A stretch of 64,000 nucleotides of DNA from Brachionus rotundiformis (GCA_016802295.1 JAESIW010000200.1:4154327-4218326), one strand, 5' to 3'; numbered from the stretch's first letter, positions 20,501 to 31,354 are shown. The notes: generated by a model not told the origin, from the letters alone. Numbers and translations are program-made.

Positions 20501-23028
20501 AATCATTTGAGATTTTTGCAGGCTTCTATTTGGATGCCCATGTTATTTTCTTTTAGTGTTGCAATGCTTATATGGTCTATAATATTCCTGAGGCAAGTTC
20601 GAACGCAGGGACAAATCCTAATCAGTTCTTTCTTCAATCCATTCATTATATCATAAATATCAATCAAGTTTCCTCTTATCCTTTATTCGGTGATTTGTTA
20701 AGTAGCTTTATTCTTTCTGGCTAAATGTTTTTGGATATATTTTGAAGCATTAAATGATAATGGAATTCTTTTGCATCTTTTCAAGACTGATTTGATATCT
20801 GATGAAATTACCTTATTTTGTACTTTCTTTCAGTAAATGCCAATAAAGATATCAGTTACAAGGTGATGCATCGCCTTAGGCAGATTAATAATCTATACTA
20901 TATTTCCTCTCTAAGAGCTACAATGACTGTTATTCACTCATTTGTAATTTTTAAAATAATACAAAATCAAATTAAAATTAATAATTTAAATTGAAATCAT
21001 TTCATGAAACAGAGATCAACAATTATTTTATTTTTCTATATTCTTTTTAAGTTATAACAAAAATTTTCTAAAAAATATTTTTTAATTAAACATTAATCAA
21101 ATACAAGTCGATGAACAAATTGAAATGATCATTCTAAAAAAGTATTATAATAAGGTATAAAATGTTTCTTAACTATAAAATTAAATCCAAAGTATATTTT
21201 AATTGTCGACATTAAATGTTATAATTAATCAAGCTATCTCTTATGACAAAATATCAAATAATTTTTATAACTGCAAAACTTTGCAAATATATTATAGCTG
21301 TGCAATAATGTATAATGTTTGGTAATGGTTTAGGATGACTTGTTCGCCATAAAGATATCTATCTGCATTAAATCTAATTTTAAAATTAAAAAAAAAAACT
21401 TAAGAGTAGAAGCATTAGTTCTTGCTACGACACCTAACATGTAGAATGTCTGAGCAAACCACTGTCATTAGGCGGCGCGGAGCTGTAGCAGCCTTTTCCA
21501 TTAAATATAGCTAAAGTAGCTTTGAAGCCTGCATGTGACTTAGATGTTACCACATTTTATAGCAACTTGTTCCAGTGCGAAACTACTCTGTTTGGAAAAA
21601 AAGCATGTATAGCCCTCACTGCAGCTTCAAAATCGTTTCTAGCTTGAGCAGGGAAAATCCTTTAATTGGACCTTTAATTACTGATCCATTTACCAAACCT
21701 TTGGTCATATTTACATTTTCTAGTTCATTCATTAATTTGTACATTTCGATCAAATCCCCTTTCACTCTTTTATCACTTAGCCTTGTCAAATTGAGACCAC
21801 TCTAGTCAGTCTCAATTCATATGACATACTTCTTAGCTACACAGGGATCTTCTCCTCTCTACTTAGCATTCCAAAAACCCATCTATCTTTTGCAAATGGG
21901 TCTACTTTAAATCTGATGAGACCATCGCCCATAGATCCCTCTCACACTCTATGGTTGCTTTATTTGACAAAAAATAAATTCATATAATAAATTAAAATTT
22001 ATTAAGCAAAAATCTACTTGAATTAATTTTAAATAATTTATAAAGGAATTAATATGCCATGTAGAACAGTGGTCATACCCAGTGATTTGTGTTATCTAAA
22101 CCCTATTTATTATCGACACATGGTCGGCCGAGCTGGAAGACGTGGCTTTGATACAATAGGCAACATAGTGTTTTTTGGTATGCCCAAAAACAAAATAAAA
22201 AATTTTATTGCTTCCAAAACTTCGAACATAAGAGGCTCTTTTAGTCTTAATTTGAAATTGATCACTCAACTTTCATCAATGCAATTAAACGATCAAAAAA
22301 CAATGAAAATTTTCGAGTCTTTTCTGAAAAACCCTATTGCCTGTCTAAACAGTAATCATCAAATCAAAGATGCTCAAAAAAGTATTTATATAAAAATTCA
22401 ATATTTGATATCCAAGTTCTATATAGATTCAAATTTTAACCCGAAAATTCACAAAGTAAAATGCTTAATTTTGCTGAGAAATGAAAATTTGGCATCAACT
22501 AATCTGATTGATTTTATTCTTAGCGAAAGATTTGACCATCTTGTCTTGAATAAAAATACTCAAGAAATATGTGATCTGTTGTGCATTATTTTATCCCACT
22601 TTATAAAGATACGATTTTTTTCCTGCGAGCAAGCCAAATACTTTTCTGATGTCACACTTCCAGAATTACCTGAATTGAAGAATTATTTAGCATGGAAAGA
22701 GAAAGAAATTGTTCAGTTTGTTAAATATTTTTTGAATGATCAAGATGACATTGAATATTTTCTAAGAGGCTTTTCACAGACATATGCAAATTATTTTATG
22801 GAAAAAAATTCGTATATTTACGATTTTTATCGTGACGGAAATTTGGAAAAAATTCCAAAATTCAATAAAGTTTCAGTAAATTCTTTGTGGTATGCTCTCA
22901 AAGAATTAAGATATGTTACCAAAGTAATTGAGCCTTTGTTTCATTTCAAGCCATGCACAGTTGTTCGTGAGGCATACTCAGTTTTTTACAAGAAAGTTGA
23001 AAAGCGGTTCTTTGAAATTAATACTTAA
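17521..23028 (+). CDS. DDX60: DDX60-like Ski2-family RNA helicase
   Basis: Superfamily 2 helicase related to vertebrate DDX60, a cytoplasmic factor linked to viral RNA sensing and decay. Exons 17521-18982, 19036-20475 and 22046-23028 agree in phase and give 1,294 residues (human is about 1,710). The N-terminus has a PIN-like start (NILIDADSLL). Walker A is CPTSSGKT, completed across the 53-bp intron 1; Ia is LAPIKALANQVAAEV; motif II is DEVQ instead of the usual DEVH; III is LSATIGN; IV is AIVFASS; V is FATETLSLGINMPCRTVV, joined across intron 2; VI is GRAGRRGFD. All motifs are present, so ATPase function is plausible. The protein is short before Walker A and at the C-terminus. Intron 2 (1,570 bp) carries LINE debris. 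The gene lies wholly in the palindrome loop. Confidence 0.93.
20560..20740 (-). mobile_element. LINE 3' fragment in DDX60 intron 2
   Basis: The reverse strand reads RGNLIDIYDIMNGLKKELIR, matching the conserved RG-D-LI-YKI-NG block after the reverse transcriptase of many non-LTR elements. There is no intact frame beyond it. It differs from the second fragment in the same intron, so two insertions or two families are represented. Confidence 0.55.
21420..21950 (-). mobile_element. LINE 3' end in DDX60 intron 2
   Basis: Reverse strand reading gives LNLTRLSDKRVKGDLIEMYK, then LMNELENVNMTKGLVNGSVI, then after a stop FFPNRVVSHWNKLL and NVVTSKSHAGFKATLAIFNG. These are the ordered terminal blocks of a non-LTR retrotransposon polyprotein. 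The same family is seen at 8590-8870. 5'-truncated with in-frame stops. Confidence 0.72.
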
Positions 23029-24108
23029 ATATTTCAAAGTTTTTTGGTAAAATTAAAATATTTATTAATAATTTAATATTTTTTTCGCCAAGGAGTTGAA
23101 AACACCAAATGATTTCAATAAAATTGTTTTTTTTTATTATATTTTTTAATTTAAGTTAATTTTTTTTGAATAAATTGATTTAGAAAAATTTTTATTTTCA
23201 TTAATTAGCAAACCTAAACAAACGGCTACCAAAAGAAGATAAGTTTTTTCTTTAAATAGAAATATTTTTCGATAAAATTCATAAATTTCATTCTGAAATA
23301 AAATAGCAATACAAAAATTTAATTTATAAAATACATCCATAAAAAGTCTACTTTAAATTTTTTTTCTATTTTGTCAATTAAATTTATTAAACTGTTTTTG
23401 ACAATTGATATCAATATATATCGTTATGAATTTTAATCATTCATCTATTAATTCTAATAGAAGAGGGTTTTTTTTATAAATATTTTTGTGTTGAAAAAAA
23501 ACTTTTTTTAGAATTATTTTCAAGTACAATTTTTTGTGTTAAATGTTTTTTCATTGTGCTGATCAGAAATTGCTTGTGCTGAAATAATATTCCCAATCTT
23601 TTTTCATTTTAAAAAAGTTATTCCTAGGTAGATATTATTTTTATAAAACTAGAAAAAATGATTGGTGCTTATAATTATTTAAAAAATATTACTATGGCTT
23701 AAAATTGACGAAAATCTTATTTCTTCTTAAAAATTATTTCTTTTTTCTAGAACAATTTATTTCAAACAAAAAAATTAGATGTCTTTTTTTCCTATGTTTT
23801 TATTGACAACAATTTTGAAAAACGTATTGTTTATCTATTTAAAAAACCAAAAAATTTTGTTTTTTTGCCAAAAAAAAACAAAATATTTTGACACATATCA
23901 AAAATTTCTTTTTGAAAATTAAATGTATTTTAAAAAATCCAGGTTAATTAAATTTCAAATTACAAATAAACCATACATTTTTCATAAAAATATCTAGTCA
24001 TTTTTTGGTATTTTGTTATATTAAATAGATGAATTATTGAAGGATTTTTCATTATCTTTTTTTAAAAAATTAATTTCATTGAAATTTTACTTAGGTTTCG
24101 ATGGAAAA
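23029..24108. other. Palindrome loop, between DDX60 and the DUF268 gene
   Basis: Very AT-rich with long T-runs. No exon could be supported here. If the DUF268 gene has a non-coding first exon it would be in this stretch. Confidence 0.4.
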
Positions 24109-25068
24109 ATGTTTAATTCAACTTTTAATAGATATAGTATTATTTTTTTATCTCTATCATTAGTGGTTTTTATAGTTTATCAATTTAAAAAAAACGAAAA
24201 TGATATTACAAATATTCAAAAGACGATTCATTATATAAAAAATCAAAAGGTTTCGGACAAAGAGATTGCTTATTCTTTAAAATGTATCGATTTATACAAA
24301 AAGCTTAGATATCCAAATAAGAGTTTAATAATTAGGCCTCCTCCTGCGAAACCTCCAGCAGATATGCTTAATGATTTTACGATGAATGGAAAAATGCCAA
24401 TTACGAAATATTGGTATATAAATGAAGCGTATACAGATTCAAATTCTGAAAACAAATCAGTAATAGTTGAGACTATATCTGATAAATTTGATGCTCAATT
24501 AAAAAAAGTAAAAAATAGAAAACCTTTAAATTATGGTGATAGAGTACTAAATGAGATGATGCACCATTATGCTGATGAAATAGTAAAAAAATTCGTGGTT
24601 GTAATTGGGACTCAAGTGCCATGGATCGAAGCTATCGCATACGATATTGGAGCTGCTTTTATTACAACATTAGACTATAATCGAAAAAGATACTTATTAT
24701 CAAACCTTAAGTGGGCTCATGTGAATGACTTTCTTGATGAACAAATAGAAAACAACAAAACCCAGCAATTTGACATAGCAGCTAGTTTCTCTTCGATTGA
24801 GCACTCTGGATTGGGTCGATATGGTGATCCGCTGTCTCCGTATGGCGATGTAGACGCAGTGAAACAAGTTCATTGCTTGTTAAAACCAGGAGGTCTTTTT
24901 TTTCTTTCTTTACCAGCATCACGCGATGGATCTAATAGAATAGAATTCAATGCTCATAGAATTTATGGAAAAGAAAGATTGGATCTTTTGTTTAAAGGCT
25001 GGAAACTTCTTAATCAAACAAGAGATTCTGGTGGGATTCATGGTATTTACGTATTGAGAAAGATTTGA
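24109..25068 (+). CDS. DUF268 methyltransferase-like protein, membrane-anchored
   Basis: The first real ATG is 24109, giving 319 residues; the open frame upstream begins only with TTG. Residues 8-24 (RYSIIFLSLSLVVFIVY) form one membrane anchor followed by Lys residues, a type II signal anchor. The rest resembles the DUF268 family known from nematodes and other invertebrates: PLNYGDRVLNEMM, VVVIGTQVPWIEAIAYDIGA, then FDIAASFSSIEHSGLGRYGD and the LKPGGLFFLSLP block. The fold implied is a Rossmann S-adenosylmethionine methyltransferase (glycine region, acidic turn near TTLDYNRK, post-II LKPGG), perhaps acting in the Golgi lumen. Substrate unknown. It lies in the palindrome loop just inside the right arm. 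Confidence 0.8.
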   Translation: MFNSTFNRYSIIFLSLSLVVFIVYQFKKNENDITNIQKTIHYIKNQKVSDKEIAYSLKCIDLYKKLRYPNKSLIIRPPPAKPPADMLNDFTMNGKMPITKYWYINEAYTDSNSENKSVIVETISDKFDAQLKKVKNRKPLNYGDRVLNEMMHHYADEIVKKFVVVIGTQVPWIEAIAYDIGAAFITTLDYNRKRYLLSNLKWAHVNDFLDEQIENNKTQQFDIAASFSSIEHSGLGRYGDPLSPYGDVDAVKQVHCLLKPGGLFFLSLPASRDGSNRIEFNAHRIYGKERLDLLFKGWKLLNQTRDSGGIHGIYVLRKI

Positions 25069-25167
25069 ATTTTTAGAATACATCATCAATAATTTATTAG
25101 ATCAATTAAATTGTTCTCAAGATTAAAAAAGTGTTTAGTAAATTAATTTTGATAAATAAAGAATTAA

Positions 25168-26650
25168 ATAAAATTAATAAAATGTTTGAAAAAAATCATC
25201 TTAGTTATTTAAAAAACAAACAATTTTTATGAGATATTTTTAATATTCTAGTATTTGTCTGACTACACTTCTAATGAGACTAATTAAACTACTAATCAAA
25301 TATTGGCTCATGAAAAGTATCAAAAGTAAACAATTATTTTGATTTTGATACCAACTGTGAAATTTCTATATTTGTTTTCATGTAAACATTTGAATATAAC
25401 TCTTAAAATTAAAGCCATGAAAATGTGCAACCAAATAGATTATAGTTTTGACGGACACACTTGATTTTGATACCTCTTGATTACATAATCGAATCAATTA
25501 ATTAATTGCCCTATTTAATGATTGTATCGTGTGTGAGTCAATCAATTAGACAAGAAAAAATACAAAATAAATAAAAAAATATCCAAAAATGGAAAGACTT
25601 GGAATATTTGTGAATGGAGTGGAGAAATACGCCAGTGGAATAACCAAGGACACCACTGTGGATGATATTAAATATGCCATGTTGTCAGCATCTGTGCCAG
25701 GTTTTACGCCAAACAAATTAGATGACTATGGAGTTTTTGAGAGATTGGAATCGAGCGAAAGGTTGCTCGATGGCCGACTCAAAATGTATAAAATTCTCAA
25801 ATCGTTTGACCATCAACAAGTTGGTCGAATACGATTCTTGATCAAACAAAAATTGTCAAAAAAGAAAACAGATCTGTCCAAAAGTGAAGATGGCAATACT
25901 CGTTTTAAATTGTGCTCATTGTCTCCAAACATTCGAAAAACTTGGAACCAACATACATCATTGAATGCCAAGTGTTCTTTTGTTAGAAAGCAATTGAAGC
26001 AGCTATTGAATTGTCAAATAGATAGCAAAGATGAAAATAATAATAAAACAGAGACAAACAAATATGCTTCAATCAGACAATTGAACAAAAGCAAACAATC
26101 TTCAATTTCCAAAACAAATTCAAAATTAAAAAATCAATTGAATCGGATTAATGAATTAAAATCTCAAATGAAATCAATGCAAGACGAGCTGAGATCATTA
26201 CCTTCAGATATGAAAAAAGATGATCATCAATTGTTTGAGCATTTAAGTGATAATAATTATAATTATGATGACACAATTAATTTGAAAAAAAAACTTGTTG
26301 AATCGTTGGAAATTCAATTGAAAAAATTAGAAACTCAAACAATTGATAAAAAAATTTCTTCTAGTTCATTGATTTCCACAGATTCGGGCATTTCTAGCTG
26401 TGGTTCAACTGATGACGAACAAGAAAACACGGTTTACAAATTAAGCACTTTTGAAACTCTTGTTTAGTTTTTTTATTTTGTATTTATAATCTTGTTAATT
26501 AATATTTTGCCATTTAATACCAATTTGTAAATTTTAATCTCAAATAAATATTTTAAAACTATATTTATAATGATATTGTTTTATTTGACAGATTAATCTA
26601 AATACTGAGTTAAATTTTATATATTTTCTTTAAATTATTGGACAAACCAA
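25168..26650. repeat. Right arm of the large palindrome (1,483 bp)
   Basis: Reverse complement of 15028-16510; see the left arm. The outer end is sharp: homology stops at the ACAAACCAA at 26642-26650, where the left arm starts with TTGGTTTGT at 15028. The inner end fades near 25168 with one mismatch just before. Confidence 0.95.
25589..26467 (+). CDS. N-terminal RASSF protein, right-arm copy
   Basis: Same 292-residue protein as the left-arm copy at 15211-16089, with RA domain 1-87, coiled coil and Ser-rich tail. The 5' flank is shared for 421 bp, so both copies have the same proximal promoter; the two genes point away from the loop. Downstream and tail to tail lies the minus-strand gene ending at 27273, whose decayed twin also lies outside the left arm, which makes this right side the likely original locus. 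Confidence 0.85.
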   Translation: MERLGIFVNGVEKYASGITKDTTVDDIKYAMLSASVPGFTPNKLDDYGVFERLESSERLLDGRLKMYKILKSFDHQQVGRIRFLIKQKLSKKKTDLSKSEDGNTRFKLCSLSPNIRKTWNQHTSLNAKCSFVRKQLKQLLNCQIDSKDENNNKTETNKYASIRQLNKSKQSSISKTNSKLKNQLNRINELKSQMKSMQDELRSLPSDMKKDDHQLFEHLSDNNYNYDDTINLKKKLVESLEIQLKKLETQTIDKKISSSSLISTDSGISSCGSTDDEQENTVYKLSTFETLV

Positions 26651-27272
26651 AACTAAAATATTTAATGAGAATGAAATTAATTCATGTTCAGAAATATTCT
26701 GATTATAAATATATTATTTATTTAATTATATATCATCACATAACATTATTATAATCCCATGATACCAACCACATTAATCCATTAAATATCTATAATGTAT
26801 AGTTTATTAGTATTTTACCACTTAATTTACAATTTCTAAATTTTAATCTCAATTTAATTAGTTTTAAAAAAAAATCCAAATTTCTTTTTTAAATTTTTTT
26901 GGCAATAAATTGGTTTTCTGAAATTTCAAATTATAAAATTTCTAAATTGATTTTTGAGATTTTTAATTAAAATATTTATCTTTAAAATCAATTATTAAAT
27001 TTTATTAAATGGAAGAGAATTTTCGACTATCATAAATTTCAAATGATATGCCTTGTTTAATTATTTTACAAGAATTGAAATTCAATTTAATCATAATTAA
27101 AAATTAAGTTTAAAATCAAATTTTGTTTGATAAGAATATTTTGCTAAAAAAATGATACTTATAAAGTCATAAGAAACTAATTATTTATTATTAAGATTTT
27201 GATTATTTCTTAATCTCTTTTAAAATTAATAAATAAAGATAAATTTAATCAAATCATTTTCGAAATATTTGT
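26651..27272. repeat. Diverged outer flank of the right arm
   Basis: 26651-26890 is absent next to the left arm but resembles 11524-11760 in reverse complement; within it, about 26800-26870 also resembles the RASSF 3' flank at 26490-26560, as if that flank had been tandemly copied. 26890-27085 matches the reverse complement of 14840-15025, with small indels and many substitutions, unlike the adjoining arm. Confidence 0.6.
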
Positions 27273-29641
27273 TCAAAAAGTTTGGTTCCAAGATGGTCTC
27301 ATTAGCGTTTCGGAATCTGAATAGAAACTTTGATTCATGCTTTGATAAAAATGATCATCTATGTATTTTTCTAAGCTCGTTTTGTTTCTGGGTGAATATT
27401 TTCCGTTTCTTTCACTAATAATAAAACTTTTTTCGAACTGCTGATTACTATGGTCATGGAGACTATTTTCACCCTAAAATTACCATTTACTTAATTTTAA
27501 AATATTTTTCATAATGTTAGTAACAATAAAAATGAAAATAATTTGGCAATATGTAAAAAAATCCAAGTGGAAAGAATTACAATTTTTGAATTAATAAAAT
27601 AAAAAATATTTGGTTATTAACAACACATTTATTATTTAGTTATTTTATTTACCTTAATACTTTTCGGCCTAAGATTAGAAGGCTTTAAAATAATTTATTG
27701 TTTTTGAAAATTTAAATAATTTTAATCAATGCCATTTACTTCTTGGTCCGGTGGATACCCAAATTTTTCATAGTATCTTCGATTATGCATTAAGCACGGA
27801 CACCTTTTATACCCATCGTAGCTGTTGTGAACCGATTCATTTGAGGCAAATCGTAGTTTATATCTATGAGGTGCAGGTTTTTCTGTCTAAAAAAATATAT
27901 ATTTTAAATGTATTTAATTATATTTTTTAAATTTTCTGAATTGAATTAAATATATTTTAAACCTTTTAATTAATTTCAACTATCTTTTTAGATAATTTAT
28001 TTATTCTTAAGTGACTTAGTTATTTGAATCCAATCATAACATTTCTTGAAAAAAAAAATAAAAAAATAGGTCTTTTTAAAACTTAATTTATATGGTAATT
28101 ATTTTCTTAGTTTATAAGCGATAAGATAAAAATCTTGTTAATTTTAAAAATAAATTAAAATTTATATTTACGACTAAAGAAGGAAATTTGAAATCATTTT
28201 TGCTTTTCTCGACTTGCTTTGCTTTAGATTTGTCCAAATTTTTTACAACTGGCAAATAAAATTGGTTATTATGATTGACTTTTTGTTTTTCGGAATTCGA
28301 TTTACCTATTTTCGGCTCTCTATCGGATTTAAATGGCTCAATCTAAAAATTAAAATTTTAGCGTTTTTTTAAATTCAATTCTCTTTTTGAAAAAACAATT
28401 TTCAAAATTCTTTTAATTTCTTTTAATAAGTTGTTTACTTTTTTTCTATCATCAAGTGAATGACTAACTCTTTTTCTGGGAACAAGATCATCAACATCAA
28501 AATTATTGCTTAATTCTGTTTTTTTTTTAATATCTCTTCTCGGTCTAACATTATCCTTTCTAGGAGTTTCTTCGTCATCTGTTGGCTTAGATGGTTCAGT
28601 CAATTTTTTAACTTTTTTCTTTACTCTTGGTTTTTCGTCAATGGAAGGTTCATCATCCAAAAATTTGTCAACTTTAGGTTCACTGGTTTCAGTTTCTTTA
28701 TCCACTTTTTTTTGAAAAGATTTTGCTCTTTTAATGGGCATCACTTGCACATTTTTAGTATCTTCGTCTGTTTGAATTTCTTTATTATTTGTCTCTACAA
28801 AATCTTCTATTTTACTATCTTCAATTTCATCAATTGGTTCATGGTTATTTTTCTCCTCAATTTCTTCATTCTTTTCTGGTGATTTTTTATTCAATTGTGG
28901 TGAAGAATCATCTTTAGTTTTGAAAATACTTTCGTCCACGATTTCAGTTGTAGTTACTTCAATGACTGTCTTGGTGGTTCCTCTAATGGAAAAAGGCTTT
29001 CCGTCTTTGGATCGAGGAGTCTCAATTTTTGGCTTTTCGCCTGTTTCATATTTTTCTACAATCTCTTTTTTTCTCTCAGACAATTCAGGACTCGGATTTT
29101 TTTCTTCAACTTTTTTGGTCTTGGAATTTTTCTGCTTGTTTATTTCTTCTTTTTTGGAATCTTTAGCTTGAACTGGTTCTTTTATCTTGCTTTGGTCTTT
29201 AGGTTTAACTGCCTCTTTGGCCTTAGGTGGTTCATTCTCCTTGGATTTTTCTTCTACTTTTTTTGCAGGTTCTTGATTTTTTTTCTTAATATTTGGATCA
29301 ACTTTTTTAGTAATAACCAAGTTTTCTTCTTCTATAGTTTCCAGTTCATTTTCTATTTCATCATCCTCCTCAATTATGTTTTGCTTAAGATCACTTTGAT
29401 TCATTTTTTTGTTTTCTTTTTTAGTGTCATATGGATAAAGTGGTTGGTCAGGGGGAGTATTTGGTTGCTTCCTGGGTGTAAAACTATTCTGCTGAATAGG
29501 CTGATTTTGATAGTACATAAACGGATATTGATTAGCATAGGCGAACTGGAATGGATTCAAATTTTGATTTTTGTACTGATCAGTTTGTTTGAAACCGCCA
29601 ATTTTATAAAATCGGACCGGCTTGACAGGTGAGCTGGTCAT
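27273..29641 (-). CDS. Unknown protein with a long disordered charged N-terminus, four exons
   Basis: Exons on the minus strand: 28439-29641, 28172-28342, 27740-27886 and 27273-27473. All junctions are phase 0 with GTAAAC or GTAAAT donors and TTTAG acceptors, giving 573 residues. Residues 1-75 are rich in Gln, Asn, Pro and Tyr. About 80-400 is a low-complexity Lys/Glu/Pro/Ser stretch, expected to be disordered. The C-terminal third is more ordered: PAPHRYKLRFASNESV, a YKRCPCLMHNRRYYEKFGYP block with paired cysteines, and a tail ending WNQTF. I recognise no family. If exon 3 is read through instead, a TAA at 27722 ends the protein after VNGID. A decayed copy of its 3' part lies at 14.8-15.0 kb, which supports exon 4 being real. 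Confidence 0.7.
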
Positions 29642-30869
29642 TTTTTTTTTTGCTCAAAATGTTTATTAATAAAATTAATTTACTAAAAAACGACCCCAAT
29701 ACAACTCTTAATTTTGTTTAAATGCTAAAAAACTATATATTTTATTTTTAGAAATTTAAAAAATTTTAAACAACGCTTCTTTCTTTTCAATTAATTTTGT
29801 AACAACTTTTTTGTCAAACAACAACTTCTAATAATTAAAAGAATTTGCGTTTATAAACTTAGAAAAATAAATATGGCATATCTTTTGGAAAACTTCAATG
29901 GTCCACGAAATTAAATTCTTAAACAATTAAAAGTACCTTTGTAACAAAGCTTGAAAGAAGCCTAATCTAATCAAAAACAACAAAAACGTATCTTTAATAA
30001 CAATTTAATGACCTTGGAAAAAATAAGTGTTAGAACGGTGCTAAAATAATGAAAGAGAATTTCTCAGACATTTGATAATCTTTAAATTAAAGCTAAAAAA
30101 TAAGAAACATTATTATTTCTATAGTTACTTAAGTATATAAGTAGGTAATCAGATTTTTTAAATTAACTTGATAGAAATCTTAAAACTTCTTGAGATGAAA
30201 TTTGTTTTTTTGCTTATAAAAAATTCAAATTATCGCCATATAAATAAACTGTAATTTAAACGACAAGAAGTAATTAGAAATTAAAAAATAAAATAAAATT
30301 CAAAAATTATATTCTCATAAAATGAACAACTTGTTTTAACTACATTTTTGGAGAATTTCTAATTGAATTATTTGCTGAATCGAGCTTTAAATTTAGCTAA
30401 AATATGTATTTGTAAAAATAATTTTTTAAGTCATTTTCGAATGTTTAGAAAAATTCACCTGGTAAGAAAATTAATCACTTTTAAATTTTTACTAATTATC
30501 TTAATCATTGATTCAATTTTTTTTTAATTGAGATAAAATATAAATCATGCCAAATTATTTAGTTAGCTATTTTTTTCGCTTGTTCAATTAGAGTCTTAAA
30601 TTGTTTCAAAAATCTTTACTTTGGCAAAGTAAAATAAAAATACTATTCTATTAAGATTTAGTAATGCATTTTAGATCACTTTGATAATAAATTCTTTTAA
30701 GATTCTAATTGAATATAAATTAATATATAATCTTATATTCCTATTTGTTATAATCTGGAATGAATTAGTTTTTAAAAAAAAAATTTTAAATTTAAATTTT
30801 TTATATAAAACATTGGTAATAAATCTTTTTATCTTTCTTTAATCGTAATAATATCTGCAGTATAGATAT
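29642..30869. other. Intergenic AT-rich DNA
   Basis: No coding exon, RNA gene or clear terminal repeat seen. Confidence 0.4.
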
Positions 30870-31060
30870 TTCTATCTACACTAACACTCAAAAGTATTTA
30901 GGATTATTAACTGTAAGTCTTTGGCAGACTTTGGTTTTCTCTTTACATAAGACTTCATGCTTTAAAGATATCTATTTTTTGGGCATTAAAATGCTTCACT
31001 GATAAACTGCTCCATAATTTTGCAAAACAATTTGTTAAGAAATTATATCTTAATGAGCCT
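30870..31060 (-). mobile_element. LINE 3' scrap
   Basis: The reverse strand reads FAKLWSSLSVKHFNAQKIDI followed by FKA, matching the terminal NxWNxLPxxVVNAxxxxxFK block of non-LTR polyproteins. Only this block is recognisable. Confidence 0.45.
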
Positions 31061-31093
31061 CTACGAGTGAGGAATAAAATGTTTTTAAAATAA

Positions 31094-31354
31094 AATATTC
31101 CGAATAAGTTAATTGAAAAAAATTTTTTTGAATTGAGTATTTAAATTGGACAGTATTTAAAATAATAATTTAAATACAAAAAAAAATTGAATTTGATATT
31201 CGATTTTTTTTTAATTTAATCAAATATCCCAATTATTGAATAATCGAATATAAAAATCAATTTTTTTTTGTATTTTAATTATTATTTTAAATACTGTCCA
31301 ATTTAAATACTTAATTCAAATAAATTTTTTTTCAATTAACTTATTCGGAATATT
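31094..31354. repeat. 261-bp foldback palindrome
   Basis: AATATTCCGAATAAGTTAAT at the left edge is mirrored by the inverted sequence ending at 31354. Arms of about 100 bp (including ATTTAAATTGGACAGTATTT and its mirror) enclose about 70 bp of AT-rich DNA with TTCGAATA-like motifs. Arms are nearly identical. No TSD could be assigned. Likely a foldback MITE, possibly linked to the hAT remnant just to the right. Confidence 0.75.

Noticed and set aside
20476..22045. DDX60 as a pseudogene broken at motif V
   Set aside because: Joining TTAG to GAATTAAT restores LSLGINMPC; the gap is an intron with LINE insertions.
23146..23340. Small minus-strand ORF downstream of DDX60
   Set aside because: AT-rich chance frame with no domain or splice context.
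24037..24108. Extension of the DUF268 protein upstream
   Set aside because: The frame starts at TTG, not ATG; the ATG at 24109 precedes the membrane anchor directly.
27281..27300. WNQTF as a C2 domain of RIM
   Set aside because: It is the tail of the separate 27-29 kb gene, far beyond the RIM stop codon, with no other C2 strand nearby.
27722..27739. TAA after VNGID as the true end of the 27-29 kb gene
   Set aside because: A GTAAAT donor precedes it, the next exon fits in phase, and that exon's sequence is also preserved in part at 14.8 kb.
28506..29632. Plus-strand hydrophobic ORFs suggesting membrane proteins
   Set aside because: They are antisense to the Lys/Glu-rich exon 1 of the 27-29 kb gene; the complement of such codons gives Phe, Leu and Ser.
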